Source of the DNA: Mycobacterium sp. OAS707
Lineage (GTDB): Bacteria > Actinomycetota > Actinomycetes > Mycobacteriales > Mycobacteriaceae
Direction: 5' to 3'
NCBI RefSeq assembly: GCF_014873705.1
Contig: NZ_JADBDS010000001.1
Coordinates: 1,550,001-1,614,000 of the forward strand
DNA length: 64,000 bases
Numbering within the stretch: position 1 is the first letter of the stretch; each line of letters begins with the position of its first letter. The position numbers and the translations under genes are program-made. Of this stretch, positions 8,526 to 16,870 are shown in pieces. Below the pieces are notes generated by a model. The model saw nothing but the letters and a program-made list of their open reading frames with translations, made no database searches and was not told the DNA's origin.

Positions 8526-8770
8526 CCGACGCACCCGCTCACGTTGATGCGTCGACCCGCGTTCACGCAGACATTGACATTGGGTGCGGGCGGAGGTGGC
8601 GGCGCGTACAGCGCGTCGTTCAGTTCCGAGAACGGATCGGCGCACCCGCTGACGTCGACGAACCTGCCACCGACCGAACCGCATACGGTCGCGTGCGCCG
8701 TCGGTGTGACAGGCAGCATCAGAGCTGCGGCGGACACGACCGTCGCAGCGGACAGCCAGACAACTCGCAC
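8522..8770 (-). CDS. Small secreted cysteine-containing protein
   Basis: 82 residues with a clear Sec signal peptide (MRVVWLSAATVVSAAALMLP, cleavage expected near AHA-TV, about residue 27). The mature part has two similar Cys motifs, VCGSVGGRFVDVSGC and VCVNAGRRINVSGC, separated by a Pro-rich stretch. These look like two copies of a C-x11-12-C loop that may form disulfides. GTG start at 8770 with a very strong GGGAGGT site. Leader gene of the four-gene operon. Function unknown. Confidence 0.75.
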   Translation of the reverse strand: MRVVWLSAATVVSAAALMLPVTPTAHATVCGSVGGRFVDVSGCADPFSELNDALYAPPPPPAPNVNVCVNAGRRINVSGCVG

Positions 8771-9258
8771 AGTGACCTCCCTCGGCTAGTGAGGCCTTAT
8801 CCTGCCTGTGGTGCTGTCGCTGCACTCGCCGTTTGGCGATTCGAACCGGAAATCACGGCGAAAACTTGCATGGGCGTATATATTTTGCTCCCTGGGCAAG
8901 CACCACTCGCCTGTCCGCATCGAGCGGCACCCGCCATCGGGCGTGCCCAAATTCGACGGCTCGCTGTTTCGTCTGGCTTCCGGCGTTGCCACTTGACTTT
9001 CTCAGCCCTCACATATCCTGAAAAGTTCTTGGGCGAAACGCATTTGGATTAGTGGCGATCTTGATCGGTGCTAGCGTAGATTTGCCATCGGCAATCGCAA
9101 GGTCTCGACCCGTTTTCGACGCAGTTCGGTCGTAAGCACCGGATTTCGGCATCACCGATCGGCGCCGTGCGTTTGCTATGCAGAAGCGGTGCGCAGCCAG
9201 GCGGGGGCAGGCGCTGACATCCGTCCTGTCCCGGCATCAAACCCTGGGGGTTATCGCT
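8771..9258. other. Intergenic region of about 490 bp, no gene seen
   Basis: Divergent region between the small secreted protein operon and the GH2 gene, visibly less GC-rich than its surroundings. Only short frames without family resemblance or ribosome sites occur. It probably carries promoters for both sides. The interval 9178-9258 is in frame with the GH2 gene and may be coding if the earlier ATG is used. Confidence 0.5.
8993..9019 (+). promoter_or_regulatory. Possible sigma-A-type promoter
   Basis: TTGACT at 8993-8998 and TATCCT at 9014-9019 with a 15-bp spacer, pointing toward the GH2 gene. The spacer is short, so this is only a candidate. Confidence 0.25.
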
Positions 9259-11172
9259 GTGCGCGCTGGCTTCGAGCCGTCCCATGCTGTTGAACGACGG
9301 AATCGCCTGTGGATCAGGTGCTTCGCGGCGGCGGGGTGCGCGCTGTTAGCTGTCTTCATGACCGGTAACGCGATTGCCAACGCGGCCGTGTCCTGGCATC
9401 CCAAAGCGGCGCCGTTGTCCACCCCATGGACGAATCTTGTGGGACCGGACAACGCACTGCCCGACTATCCGCGGCCGCAGATGACTCGGACGAATTGGCT
9501 GAACCTCAACGGTGTGTGGGACTATCTCGGTCGGCGCGACGGCGCCGGACCGACACCACCCGCGCCGCACGAATACGGCGAGCGGATCTTGGTCCCGTAC
9601 CCACCGGAATCGGCGCTGTCCGGCATCCAGCGACACGACGAACAGATGTGGTATCGCAAGATCTTCAAGCTGCCGAGTTCGTGGCTGGGCCGACACGTGC
9701 TGCTGCACTTCGGGGCCGTCGACCAGATCGCGACGGTATGGGTGAACAACCAGGAGGTGGCCCACCACGAAGGCGGGTTCACCGAGTTCAGCGCGGACAT
9801 CACGAAAGCACTGCGGTGGCCCGGGCCGCAGGAGATCACGGTACGGGTCGACGACCGCAACGAAACCAACCCGTTCCCGGTCGGCAAGCAGCGCAACAAC
9901 CCGAGCGGCCTCTTCTACACCGGGTCATCGGGCATCTGGCAGACCGCGTGGCTCGAGCCCGTGCGCGCCACGCACGTCGAGAAGCTGGACATCACCACCG
10001 ATCTGACGAGTCTGACAGTCACACCAAGGGTTGCGGCCACCAAGAACGAGCGCGCGATTGTGATGGTCTCCGCGCCGGGCCGCGGCGTGGTTTCGATCAG
10101 GTCTGGCAAAGCGGGTGAGCCGATTCGGCTTTCGATACCGAACGCACGGTTGTGGAGTCCCGACGATCCGTACCTCTACGACGTCAAGGTCGCATTGCGC
10201 AACGCGTCCGGCAAGGTGATCGACGAGGTTTCGAGCTATGCCGGGTTACGCACCATCGGCACCGTCCGCGATGCGAAGGGTAAACCCCGAGTCGCGCTGA
10301 ACGGTAAGGTCACCTTCCTGCATGGCCCCCTGGACCAGGGGTACTGGCCCGACGGCCTCTACACCGCGCCCACCGACGCCGCGTTGAAGTTCGACCTCGA
10401 GCAGATCAAGAAACTGGGCATGAACTTCGTCCGCAAGCACGGCAAGGTGGAACCGGCGCGCTGGTACTACTGGGCCGACAAGCTCGGGCTGATGGTGTGG
10501 CAGGACATGCCGTCGCTGTCCGTGTCGCTCGACATCCCGACCGGACCACTTCCTGATCCGCCTCCGCTGGCTAAGGCGAATTTCGAGCGCGAACTGTTCG
10601 CGATGATCGATCAGCTGCGCAGCGTCACGTCGATCGTCGGCTGGGTGCCGTTCAACGAAGGCTGGGCCGAATACGACACCGCACGGATCACCAACGCGGT
10701 GAAAGCGGCTGACCCGACGCGAATGGTCAACGCCAACAGCGGCGCCAACTGCTGCAAATCACGACCCGACAGCCATGCCGGAGACATCTGGGACGACCAC
10801 ACCTATGTCGGGCCCGGCCGACCCGTGTTGCCCGATCCGCTCGACCCTCGGGTGACGGTGGACGGCGAATACGGCGGACTCGGACTGGTGCTCGATCACA
10901 ACCGTTGGCCAGGACGACCCGAGTCCTACGAGATGACCGGCAGCCAGGAGCAGCTGACGCAGCGGTACATCAAAGTCAGCCAGGATCTCGAAGAGTTCAT
11001 CCGCGGGGCCAACCTGTCGGGCGCGATCTACACCCAGACCACCGATGTCGAAAACGAGGTCAACGGATTTCTCAGCTATGACCGGCGAGTGGTCAAGATG
11101 GATATCGGGGCGGTGGCCGATCGGAACCGCGCGGTCATCGCGGCGGGGACGGAGTCTGCCGACCGTCGGTGA
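9259..11172 (+). CDS. Exported glycoside hydrolase family 2 protein
   Basis: 637-residue glycosidase of the GH2 type (beta-galactosidase/glucuronidase/mannosidase clan). A basic N-region and hydrophobic stretch (CALLAVFMTGNAIANA) form a signal peptide. Then follow a jelly-roll sugar-binding domain (LNLNGVWDY to HHEGGFTEFSADI), an immunoglobulin-like domain and a TIM barrel. The NEGW motif gives the acid/base Glu (about residue 467), and Glu in DGEYGGLG (about 537) is the probable nucleophile. GTG at 9259 is chosen for its GGGGG site; ATG at 9178 lacks one. It overlaps the convergent synthase gene by 38 bp. Sugar specificity is not evident. Confidence 0.85.
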   Translation: MRAGFEPSHAVERRNRLWIRCFAAAGCALLAVFMTGNAIANAAVSWHPKAAPLSTPWTNLVGPDNALPDYPRPQMTRTNWLNLNGVWDYLGRRDGAGPTPPAPHEYGERILVPYPPESALSGIQRHDEQMWYRKIFKLPSSWLGRHVLLHFGAVDQIATVWVNNQEVAHHEGGFTEFSADITKALRWPGPQEITVRVDDRNETNPFPVGKQRNNPSGLFYTGSSGIWQTAWLEPVRATHVEKLDITTDLTSLTVTPRVAATKNERAIVMVSAPGRGVVSIRSGKAGEPIRLSIPNARLWSPDDPYLYDVKVALRNASGKVIDEVSSYAGLRTIGTVRDAKGKPRVALNGKVTFLHGPLDQGYWPDGLYTAPTDAALKFDLEQIKKLGMNFVRKHGKVEPARWYYWADKLGLMVWQDMPSLSVSLDIPTGPLPDPPPLAKANFERELFAMIDQLRSVTSIVGWVPFNEGWAEYDTARITNAVKAADPTRMVNANSGANCCKSRPDSHAGDIWDDHTYVGPGRPVLPDPLDPRVTVDGEYGGLGLVLDHNRWPGRPESYEMTGSQEQLTQRYIKVSQDLEEFIRGANLSGAIYTQTTDVENEVNGFLSYDRRVVKMDIGAVADRNRAVIAAGTESADRR

Positions 11173-12004
11173 TCAACACACGTCTGCTGACGAACTCACG
11201 CTCGTCGCCGCGGATCGGATCGGTGAACGCAAGGGTGTGCGCCAGCAGTTGTAACGGCCGCGAGAAGTCATCGGGCGGCACATCGACGACAACGGGGTAC
11301 AGCGGGTCGTTGACGATCGGCAGGCCCAGCGAGGCCATTTGCAGTCGCAGCTGATGCGTGCGACCGGTTCGCGGAGTCAGCCGGTACAGGCCATCGCCCA
11401 AGTGCTCGATGAATGTCTCGGCGTTCGGCTCGCCCGGCTCTTCGATTGCTTGTAACTGCCCGCGCCGCTTGATGATTCGGTTGCGTACGGTGATCGGGAA
11501 CTCGAATTTCGGGTCTGGAGTCGCTTGCGCCAGATATGTTTTCCGCACCTCGCCGCGTGAAAACAAGGTCTGATAGCGGCCCCGTATCGCGCGGCGCGTC
11601 GTGAACACCAACACGCCGGCGGTCAACCGGTCCAGCCGATGGGCCGGGCTCAGTTCCGGTAGGTCGAGTTCGCGGCGCAGCCGCACCACCGCCGTCTGCG
11701 CCACATGCCGGCCACGCGGCATCGTCGCCAGGAAATGCGGCTTGTCGACAACGACGATGTCGTCGTCGCGATACAGCACAGGGATGTCGAACGGCACCGG
11801 CACTTCGTCGCGCAGCTCGCGATAGAAGAAGACGTGCGAGCCGGCCCGTAACGTCGTCGTCGCATCGACTGCGGTGCCGTCGGGCAGAACCACTTCTCCC
11901 GCAAGCACTTTCGCGGCCGCCGCATCGCCCCACCGGGACCGGAACTCGTCGACCACCAGTCCCCCGCGCAACCGCACCCGCGCCGGGCCGAGACCATCGC
12001 GCAC
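11135..12004 (-). CDS. RluA-family RNA pseudouridine synthase (Rv3300c homologue)
   Basis: Converts uridine to pseudouridine in rRNA or tRNA. HRLDRLTAGV contains the catalytic Asp in the RluA signature HRLDxxTxG, and RTGRTHQLR is the second conserved block. An N-terminal S4-like part (VVDEFRSRWG to GSHVFFYREL) precedes the catalytic domain. GTG at 12004 is chosen because it follows the glpD2 stop by 17 bp and gives 289 residues, near the family length. Most likely expressed with glpD2, as in M. tuberculosis. Confidence 0.88.
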   Translation of the reverse strand: MRDGLGPARVRLRGGLVVDEFRSRWGDAAAAKVLAGEVVLPDGTAVDATTTLRAGSHVFFYRELRDEVPVPFDIPVLYRDDDIVVVDKPHFLATMPRGRHVAQTAVVRLRRELDLPELSPAHRLDRLTAGVLVFTTRRAIRGRYQTLFSRGEVRKTYLAQATPDPKFEFPITVRNRIIKRRGQLQAIEEPGEPNAETFIEHLGDGLYRLTPRTGRTHQLRLQMASLGLPIVNDPLYPVVVDVPPDDFSRPLQLLAHTLAFTDPIRGDEREFVSRRVLITDGRQTPSPPR

Positions 12005-12021
12005 CGGCAGCGGCGCGGGTC

Positions 12022-13803
12022 TCAATTGAGCGGCACCGGCTCGAGGATCTCTGCGCGCGCCTCCGGCGCCGCGGCCCGCAGCGCGTCGGCGGACTCGTCG
12101 TCGGGCTGCTGCTGCGACCGGACCTCCGCATCGACCCGCGCGCAATACGTATCCACCTCGCGGTCGATGTCCTCGGCGCTCCAACCCAGCACCGGCGCAA
12201 CGACTTCCGCCACCTCACGGGCACACTCGACCCCGCGGTGCGGGTATTCGATCGAGATCCGCATCCGGCGCGCCAGGATGTCCTCCAGATGCAGTGCACC
12301 CTCGGCCGCCGCGGCGTACCACGCCTCCACCTTGAGGTACACCGGTGCCTCGGTGATCGGCGTCAGCAGCTCCGGCCTGCCCTTGGCCAGGGCGAGCACC
12401 TCGCCGATCAGTGATCCGTACCGGTCCAGTAGGTGCCGGACCCGATACGGGTGCAGGCCGTAATGTGAACCGACGCTTTCGGTTTGGTTCACCAGCGCGA
12501 AGTAGCCGTCGGCGCCCATCAGCGGCACCTTCTCGGTGATCGACGGCGCGACGCGAGCGGGAATGAACTCGGCTGCCGCGTCGATCGCGTCCTCGCCCAT
12601 CACCCGATAGGTGGTGTACTTGCCACCGGCGATGGCGACCAAGCCGGGAGCGGGGACGGCGACCGCGTGCTCACGCGAGAGCTTGGACGTCTCTTCACTC
12701 TCCCCCGCCAGCAGCGGCCGCAGCCCGGCATAGACACCGTCGATGTCGTCATGCGTCAACGGCGTTGCCAGCACGGTGTTCACGTGTCCGAGGATGTAGT
12801 CGATGTCGGCCTTGGTGGCCGCGGGGTGGGCCAGGTCGAGATTCCAGTCGGTGTCGGTGGTGCCGATGATCCAGTGCGTGCCCCAGGGGATGACGAACAG
12901 CACCGACTTCTCAGTGCGCAGGATGATCGCGACCTCGCTGACGATGCGGTCGCGTGGCACCACCACGTGCACGCCCTTCGAGGCACGCACCCGAAACCGG
13001 CCGCGCTGCTTGGAGAGTGCCTGGATCTCGTCGGTCCACACCCCGGTGGCGTTGACCACGACATGACCCCGCACCTCGGTCGCGTGACCGTTCTCGGAGT
13101 CGCGCACGCGCACGCCGATCACCCGGTCGCCCTCGCGCAGCAGCGCCACCACCTGCGTTGAGGTGCGGACGACCGCGCCGTAGTGAGCCGCCGTGCGTGC
13201 CACCGTCATGGTGTGACGCGCGTCGTCGACCACGGTGTCGTAATAGCGGATGCCGCCGATCAGCGAGCTGCGCTTGAGCCCAGGAGTCAGTCGCAACGCG
13301 CCCGCGCGGGTCAAATGCTTCTGCGCCGGAACGGATTTCGCGCCACCGAGCTGGTCGTAAAGGAAGATGCCAGCGGCGATGTACGGCCGCTCCCACCACC
13401 GGTGGGTCAGCGGAAACAGAAACGGCAACGGTTTGACCAGATGCGGAGCCAACGTCCTGAGCGACAACTCGCGTTCGTGGAGCGCTTCGCGCACCAAGCC
13501 GAACTCCAGCTGTTCGAGGTAGCGCAGTCCGCCATGGAACATCTTCGAACTGCGACTCGACGTGCCGGAAGCGAAGTCGCGAGCCTCGACGAGCGCCACC
13601 TTCAGCCCGCGCGTCGCCGCGTCCAGCGCCGCGCCCGCGCCGACGACGCCCCCGCCGATCACGACGACGTCGAACTGCTCGCTGCCGAGCCGCTGCCAGG
13701 CCCGTTTCCGCTGCTCCGGGCCCAGCAAGGTCTCGCCGTCGGCCGAGATCGGGGCGCTCACGTCGAATGGATCCTTGTTACTCGTCGGTACGTTTCCATT
13801 CAC
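12022..13803 (-). CDS. glpD2: Glycerol-3-phosphate dehydrogenase (FAD-dependent)
   Basis: Membrane-associated flavoenzyme oxidising sn-glycerol-3-phosphate to dihydroxyacetone phosphate and passing electrons to menaquinone. The N-terminal VVVIGGGVVGAGAALDAATRG is the FAD Rossmann motif (GxGxxG type), and SSKMFHGGLRYLEQ and GGKYTTYR are characteristic GlpD blocks. 593 residues, nearly colinear with M. tuberculosis GlpD2 (Rv3302c). GTG at 13803 is used; the first 30 residues are variable in the family. It lies 13 bp after the lpdA stop on the same strand, matching the H37Rv order. Confidence 0.95.
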   Translation of the reverse strand: MNGNVPTSNKDPFDVSAPISADGETLLGPEQRKRAWQRLGSEQFDVVVIGGGVVGAGAALDAATRGLKVALVEARDFASGTSSRSSKMFHGGLRYLEQLEFGLVREALHERELSLRTLAPHLVKPLPFLFPLTHRWWERPYIAAGIFLYDQLGGAKSVPAQKHLTRAGALRLTPGLKRSSLIGGIRYYDTVVDDARHTMTVARTAAHYGAVVRTSTQVVALLREGDRVIGVRVRDSENGHATEVRGHVVVNATGVWTDEIQALSKQRGRFRVRASKGVHVVVPRDRIVSEVAIILRTEKSVLFVIPWGTHWIIGTTDTDWNLDLAHPAATKADIDYILGHVNTVLATPLTHDDIDGVYAGLRPLLAGESEETSKLSREHAVAVPAPGLVAIAGGKYTTYRVMGEDAIDAAAEFIPARVAPSITEKVPLMGADGYFALVNQTESVGSHYGLHPYRVRHLLDRYGSLIGEVLALAKGRPELLTPITEAPVYLKVEAWYAAAAEGALHLEDILARRMRISIEYPHRGVECAREVAEVVAPVLGWSAEDIDREVDTYCARVDAEVRSQQQPDDESADALRAAAPEARAEILEPVPLN

Positions 13804-13816
13804 AGGTTACTGGCGA

Positions 13817-15232
13817 TCAGTCCAGATCGTCGTGCGCCATCAACCGTCGCGCCGCCTCGACGATCGAGCCGGACAGCGAGGGATACACCGAAAGCGTCTG
13901 CGCAAGGTCGGTGACCGTGAGGTTGTTCTGCACCGACAGCGCGATCGGCAGGATCAGCTCAGAGGCGATCGGTGCGACCACAACGCCGCCGATCACCACA
14001 CCCGTCGCCGGCCGGCAGAAGATCTTCACAAAACCCAGCCGCAGCAGGGACATCTTCGCTCTGGCGTTGGTGTTCAGCGGCAGCATCAGCGTGCGGGCGG
14101 CCACCGTGCCGTCGTCGATCCGGGACTGCGGCACGCCGACGGCGGCGATCTCCGGCCTGGTGAACACCGCAGCCGCCACCGTCCGCAGCCGGATCGGGCT
14201 GACCGCCTCGCCTAGCGCGTGATACATCGCGATGCGGCCCTGCATGGCCGCCACCGACGCCAGTGGCAGCAGCCCGGTGCAGTCGCCTGCCGCATAGATG
14301 CCCGCCGCGGAGGTCCGCGAGACGCGGTCGACGGTCAGGTAGTTGCCCGGCCCCAGTTCGATGCCGACGTTCTCCAGACCCAGCCGCGAGGTGTTGGGCA
14401 CCGAACCGACGGTCATCAGCGCGTGGCTGCCCTCGACGGTTCGCCCGTCGGCCATCGTCACGAGCACGCCGTCTTCTGTCCGGGTCACCGATTCCGCTCG
14501 CGCGTTCTTCACCAACCGGACGCCGCGTTCGGCGAACGCCTCTTCCAGCACCGCGGCCGCGTCGGAGTCCTCGTGCGGCAGGATCTGGTCGCGGCTGGCC
14601 ACCACCGTCACGGGGACGCCGAGTTCGGTGTAGGCGTTACAGAACTCGGCGCCGGTGACGCCGGAGCCGACGATGATGAGGTGCTTGGGCAGCTCGTGAA
14701 GGTCGTAGAGCTGGCGCCAGTTCAGAATTCGTTCGCCGTCGGGCACGGCGTTGGGCAGCACGCGGGGGCTGGCGCCGGTGGCGATCAGCACGACGTCGGC
14801 CTTCAGCGTCGCGACCCTGCCGTCGACGGTCGTGACCTTCACCCGGTGCTGAGCCAGGCCCGAGGAGTCGTCGACCAGTTCGCCATGTCCCTGCACCACA
14901 TTGACGCCCGCGCGCAGCAGCTGATGGCCGATATCGGTCGACTGCGACTTGGCCAGGGTCTTCACTCGGTTGTGGATCTGGTCCAGCGAGATCTTGGCGT
15001 CCTCGATCGCGATGTCGAACCCCAGCGGTGACGCGCGGCGCAGTTCGGTGCGCACTCCGGTCGATGCGATCAACGTCTTCGAGGGCACGCAGTCCCAGAG
15101 CACGCAGGCGCCGCCGATGCCGTCGGAGTCCACGACGGTGACCTCAGCCACCTGTCGTCCCCTCGCGGCCGCGACGAGCGCCGCCTCATAGCCGGCGGGC
15201 CCGCCGCCGATGATCACGATGCGGGTAGCCAC
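13817..15232 (-). CDS. lpdA: NAD(P)H quinone reductase of the lipoamide dehydrogenase-like family
   Basis: Pyridine nucleotide-disulfide oxidoreductase fold, 471 residues, highly similar to M. tuberculosis LpdA (Rv3303c), described as an NAD(P)H:quinone/diaphorase rather than a lipoamide dehydrogenase. GGGPAGYEAAL binds FAD, VGSGVTGAEF binds NAD(P) and GIYAAGDCTG is the second FAD motif. Unusually, the active-site segment ACVLWDCVPSK has a complete CX4C pair (Cys43, Cys48); in the H37Rv protein as I recall it the first Cys is absent. The C-terminal His-Glu dyad of true lipoamide dehydrogenases is missing (AVYPSLSGSI). Operon with glpD2. Confidence 0.93.
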   Translation of the reverse strand: MATRIVIIGGGPAGYEAALVAAARGRQVAEVTVVDSDGIGGACVLWDCVPSKTLIASTGVRTELRRASPLGFDIAIEDAKISLDQIHNRVKTLAKSQSTDIGHQLLRAGVNVVQGHGELVDDSSGLAQHRVKVTTVDGRVATLKADVVLIATGASPRVLPNAVPDGERILNWRQLYDLHELPKHLIIVGSGVTGAEFCNAYTELGVPVTVVASRDQILPHEDSDAAAVLEEAFAERGVRLVKNARAESVTRTEDGVLVTMADGRTVEGSHALMTVGSVPNTSRLGLENVGIELGPGNYLTVDRVSRTSAAGIYAAGDCTGLLPLASVAAMQGRIAMYHALGEAVSPIRLRTVAAAVFTRPEIAAVGVPQSRIDDGTVAARTLMLPLNTNARAKMSLLRLGFVKIFCRPATGVVIGGVVVAPIASELILPIALSVQNNLTVTDLAQTLSVYPSLSGSIVEAARRLMAHDDLD

Positions 15233-15297
15233 GGCCTAAACCTAGCCAAGCGTGCCGTTGATCGCGCAGCCAGTGAGCGAACCTCTAGGCTTTCCCC

Positions 15298-15774
15298 GTG
15301 CCGCTATACGCCGCGTACGGATCGAACATGCATCCGGAGCAGATGCTGGAGCGCGCTCCCCATTCCCCGATGGCGGGAACCGGGTGGCTGCACGGCTGGC
15401 GGTTGACGTTCGGCGGCGAGGACATCGGTTGGGACGGCGCACTGGCCACCGTCGTGCAGGACCCGGATTCGAAGGTCTTCGTCGTGCTCTACGACATGAC
15501 GCGCGAAGACGAGGAGAACCTGGACCGCTGGGAAGGTTCAGAACTCGGCATCCACAAGAAGATCCGATGTCGGGTCGAGCGCACGTCGTCCGACACCACT
15601 ACCGATCCGGTGCTCGCGTGGCTGTATGTCGTCGACGCGTGGGAGGGCGGCATACCGTCGGCGCGCTACCTCGGCGTGATGGCCGACGCCGCCGAAATCG
15701 CCGGTGCGCCAGCGGAATACGTCCACGACCTGCGCACCCGCCCAGCACGCAACATCGGCCCCGGCACCTCGTAA
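15298..15774 (+). CDS. Gamma-glutamylcyclotransferase-like (GGCT/AIG2 fold) protein, Rv3304 homologue
   Basis: 158 residues. The N-terminal YAAYGSNMHPEQM is the substrate-loop signature of the GGCT fold (YGSN). Such proteins cleave gamma-glutamyl peptides to 5-oxoproline, but many members are uncharacterised. A candidate catalytic Glu is in DRWEGSELG. The GTG start at 15298 directly precedes the conserved strand, so no longer N-terminus is expected. It is divergent from lpdA with about 65 bp between. In H37Rv the next gene is amiA1; here a nuclease unit sits between them. Confidence 0.85.
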   Translation: MPLYAAYGSNMHPEQMLERAPHSPMAGTGWLHGWRLTFGGEDIGWDGALATVVQDPDSKVFVVLYDMTREDEENLDRWEGSELGIHKKIRCRVERTSSDTTTDPVLAWLYVVDAWEGGIPSARYLGVMADAAEIAGAPAEYVHDLRTRPARNIGPGTS

Positions 15775-15783
15775 CTCCCCTTT

Positions 15784-15846
15784 CCCGCGACCGACCGTGT
15801 CTGTACGCGACACGCCGCTGTTTGTTGGCATTTTGCGGTCGCTCAC
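15784..15846 (-). repeat. Palindromic dispersed repeat, copy 1
   Basis: About 62 bp, read on the minus strand from GAGCGACCGCAAAATGCCAA to the GACACGGTC end. It matches copy 2 (16801-16862) in inverted orientation. An internal GTGTC/GACAC hairpin lies between ends that are themselves complementary. The nuclease gene's TGA stop (15843-15845) lies inside its first bases. Confidence 0.85.
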
Positions 15847-16730
15847 GCGGCGCGAACGCGGCGAAGTTGTCGGTCGATGCGGTTAACAAAGTCCCACGTC
15901 CGGTATCTGACGTCCTCGAACACGATTGGTATGACAGTCCATCGCACGTCCTGCAGGGCTGCTTGTCGTCTGCGATCGCGTCGCATGGCTTCAGCGCCGC
16001 TGTGCCAGTCTTCGCCGTCGTATTCCACCGCGACGCGTTCCTCTGGCCAGGCGAAATCAACGCGGCGCAGTTCGCCATTCCCGTCGATGATCTCGTATTG
16101 CAGCTCAGGCATCGGCAGGCCGCCGTCGATCATGGCCAACCTCGCCTCGCTTTCCATCGGCGACTCAGCTCGCCCGTCGGCCAGCGGGATCAACTCGCGA
16201 ACGGCGACTATGCCCCGCCGTCCCGCTTGTTCGGCAGCAGCCCGCGTCAAATCGACGTGTTGGCACGACCCGCTACGTAAAGCAGCATCCAACGTCGCCA
16301 GGGCACGGGGCCGGCGAAGGCTGCGAGCGACTTCGACCGCCGTCCATGCAGGCGATGTGGCGAGACGCTCGCTCACCTTGACCAGCGGTGCGCCGTCGCG
16401 GCGGTGCACGACGAGCCCGTCTGCCGAGCGCAGCCGAGAGCCTGTCGGACTGAGTACATGGAGATCGGCAGGCTGCTCCGTGTCGAACCCGTGAAGTGCT
16501 GCCGCCGTACCAAGGCAAACCGGGACAGCGGTACCGCAGGCATGATTCAGACCACGCAACCGTGTTAGGTCGTCCGGCTCGCCACGGCAGTAGATTCCCT
16601 GCCATATCCGTTCCAGCACACCGGAATTCACCATCGCCTCGAAGCCGCGACGTGTTGTGTAGTTCAGGATCTGGCCGCTGCTCGCGACTCCATGCTGGCG
16701 ATCGAACAACGCGTCGAGCTCCGGTGGCAT
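15843..16730 (-). CDS. AbiEi-like N-domain / DUF559 (Vsr-type PD-(D/E)XK) nuclease-like protein
   Basis: 295 residues. The N-terminal half has a winged-helix/AbiEi-antitoxin-like pattern (ALFDRQHGVASSGQI to GVLERIWQGIYCRGEP, then a CLGTAAALHGF core). The C-terminal half fits the Vsr/DUF559 endonuclease fold: PMESEARL, then RRVDFAWPE and VAVEYDGEDWH, giving candidate metal ligands Glu193 or Glu195, Asp225 and Glu236. Many such genes occur in mycobacterial genomes with no proven role. Flanked on both sides by inverted copies of a palindromic repeat, and absent from this position in the H37Rv order as I recall it. ATG at 16730. Confidence 0.75.
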   Translation of the reverse strand: MPPELDALFDRQHGVASSGQILNYTTRRGFEAMVNSGVLERIWQGIYCRGEPDDLTRLRGLNHACGTAVPVCLGTAAALHGFDTEQPADLHVLSPTGSRLRSADGLVVHRRDGAPLVKVSERLATSPAWTAVEVARSLRRPRALATLDAALRSGSCQHVDLTRAAAEQAGRRGIVAVRELIPLADGRAESPMESEARLAMIDGGLPMPELQYEIIDGNGELRRVDFAWPEERVAVEYDGEDWHSGAEAMRRDRRRQAALQDVRWTVIPIVFEDVRYRTWDFVNRIDRQLRRVRAA

Positions 16731-16783
16731 GACTTAGATCGTCACGGCCCCAACCGCACCGAGGCAGCAGATACCACGCTAGC

Positions 16784-16792
16784 TGTGGATAA
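16784..16792 (-). other. DnaA-box-like 9-mer
   Basis: On the minus strand this reads TTATCCACA, the consensus DnaA box. A single copy, between the nuclease start and repeat copy 2. It may be chance. Confidence 0.25.
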
Positions 16793-16800
16793 CTACCGCC

Positions 16801-16862
16801 GAGCGACCGCAAAATGCCAACGGATCACGGTGTGTCGACGTACAGACACGGTCGCTCGCGAG
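16801..16862 (+). repeat. Palindromic dispersed repeat, copy 2
   Basis: GAGCGACCG at 16801-16809 is complementary to CGGTCGCTC at 16849-16857; GTGTC (16832-16836) pairs with GACAC (16845-16849). Shares the AAAATGCCAAC and GTACAGACACGGTCG blocks with copy 1. It lies between the nuclease start and the amiA1 stop. Confidence 0.85.
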
Positions 16863-16870
16863 AAGGCGGG

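Larger units (their letters stand above)
15784..16862 (-). mobile_element. Putative mobile unit: nuclease gene bounded by inverted palindromic repeats
   Basis: A unit of about 1.08 kb made of one gene for a DUF559/Vsr-like nuclease and two inverted copies of a 62-bp palindromic repeat whose GAGCGACCGC ends both face the gene. It separates the GGCT gene from amiA1, which are neighbours (Rv3304, Rv3305c) in M. tuberculosis. No target duplication was found and no transposase is present, so mobility is inferred. Confidence 0.5.

Noticed and set aside
8771..9177. Small genes in the region before the GH2 gene
   Set aside because: Short overlapping frames on both strands, no ribosome sites, no recognisable family, no coding-type codon use.
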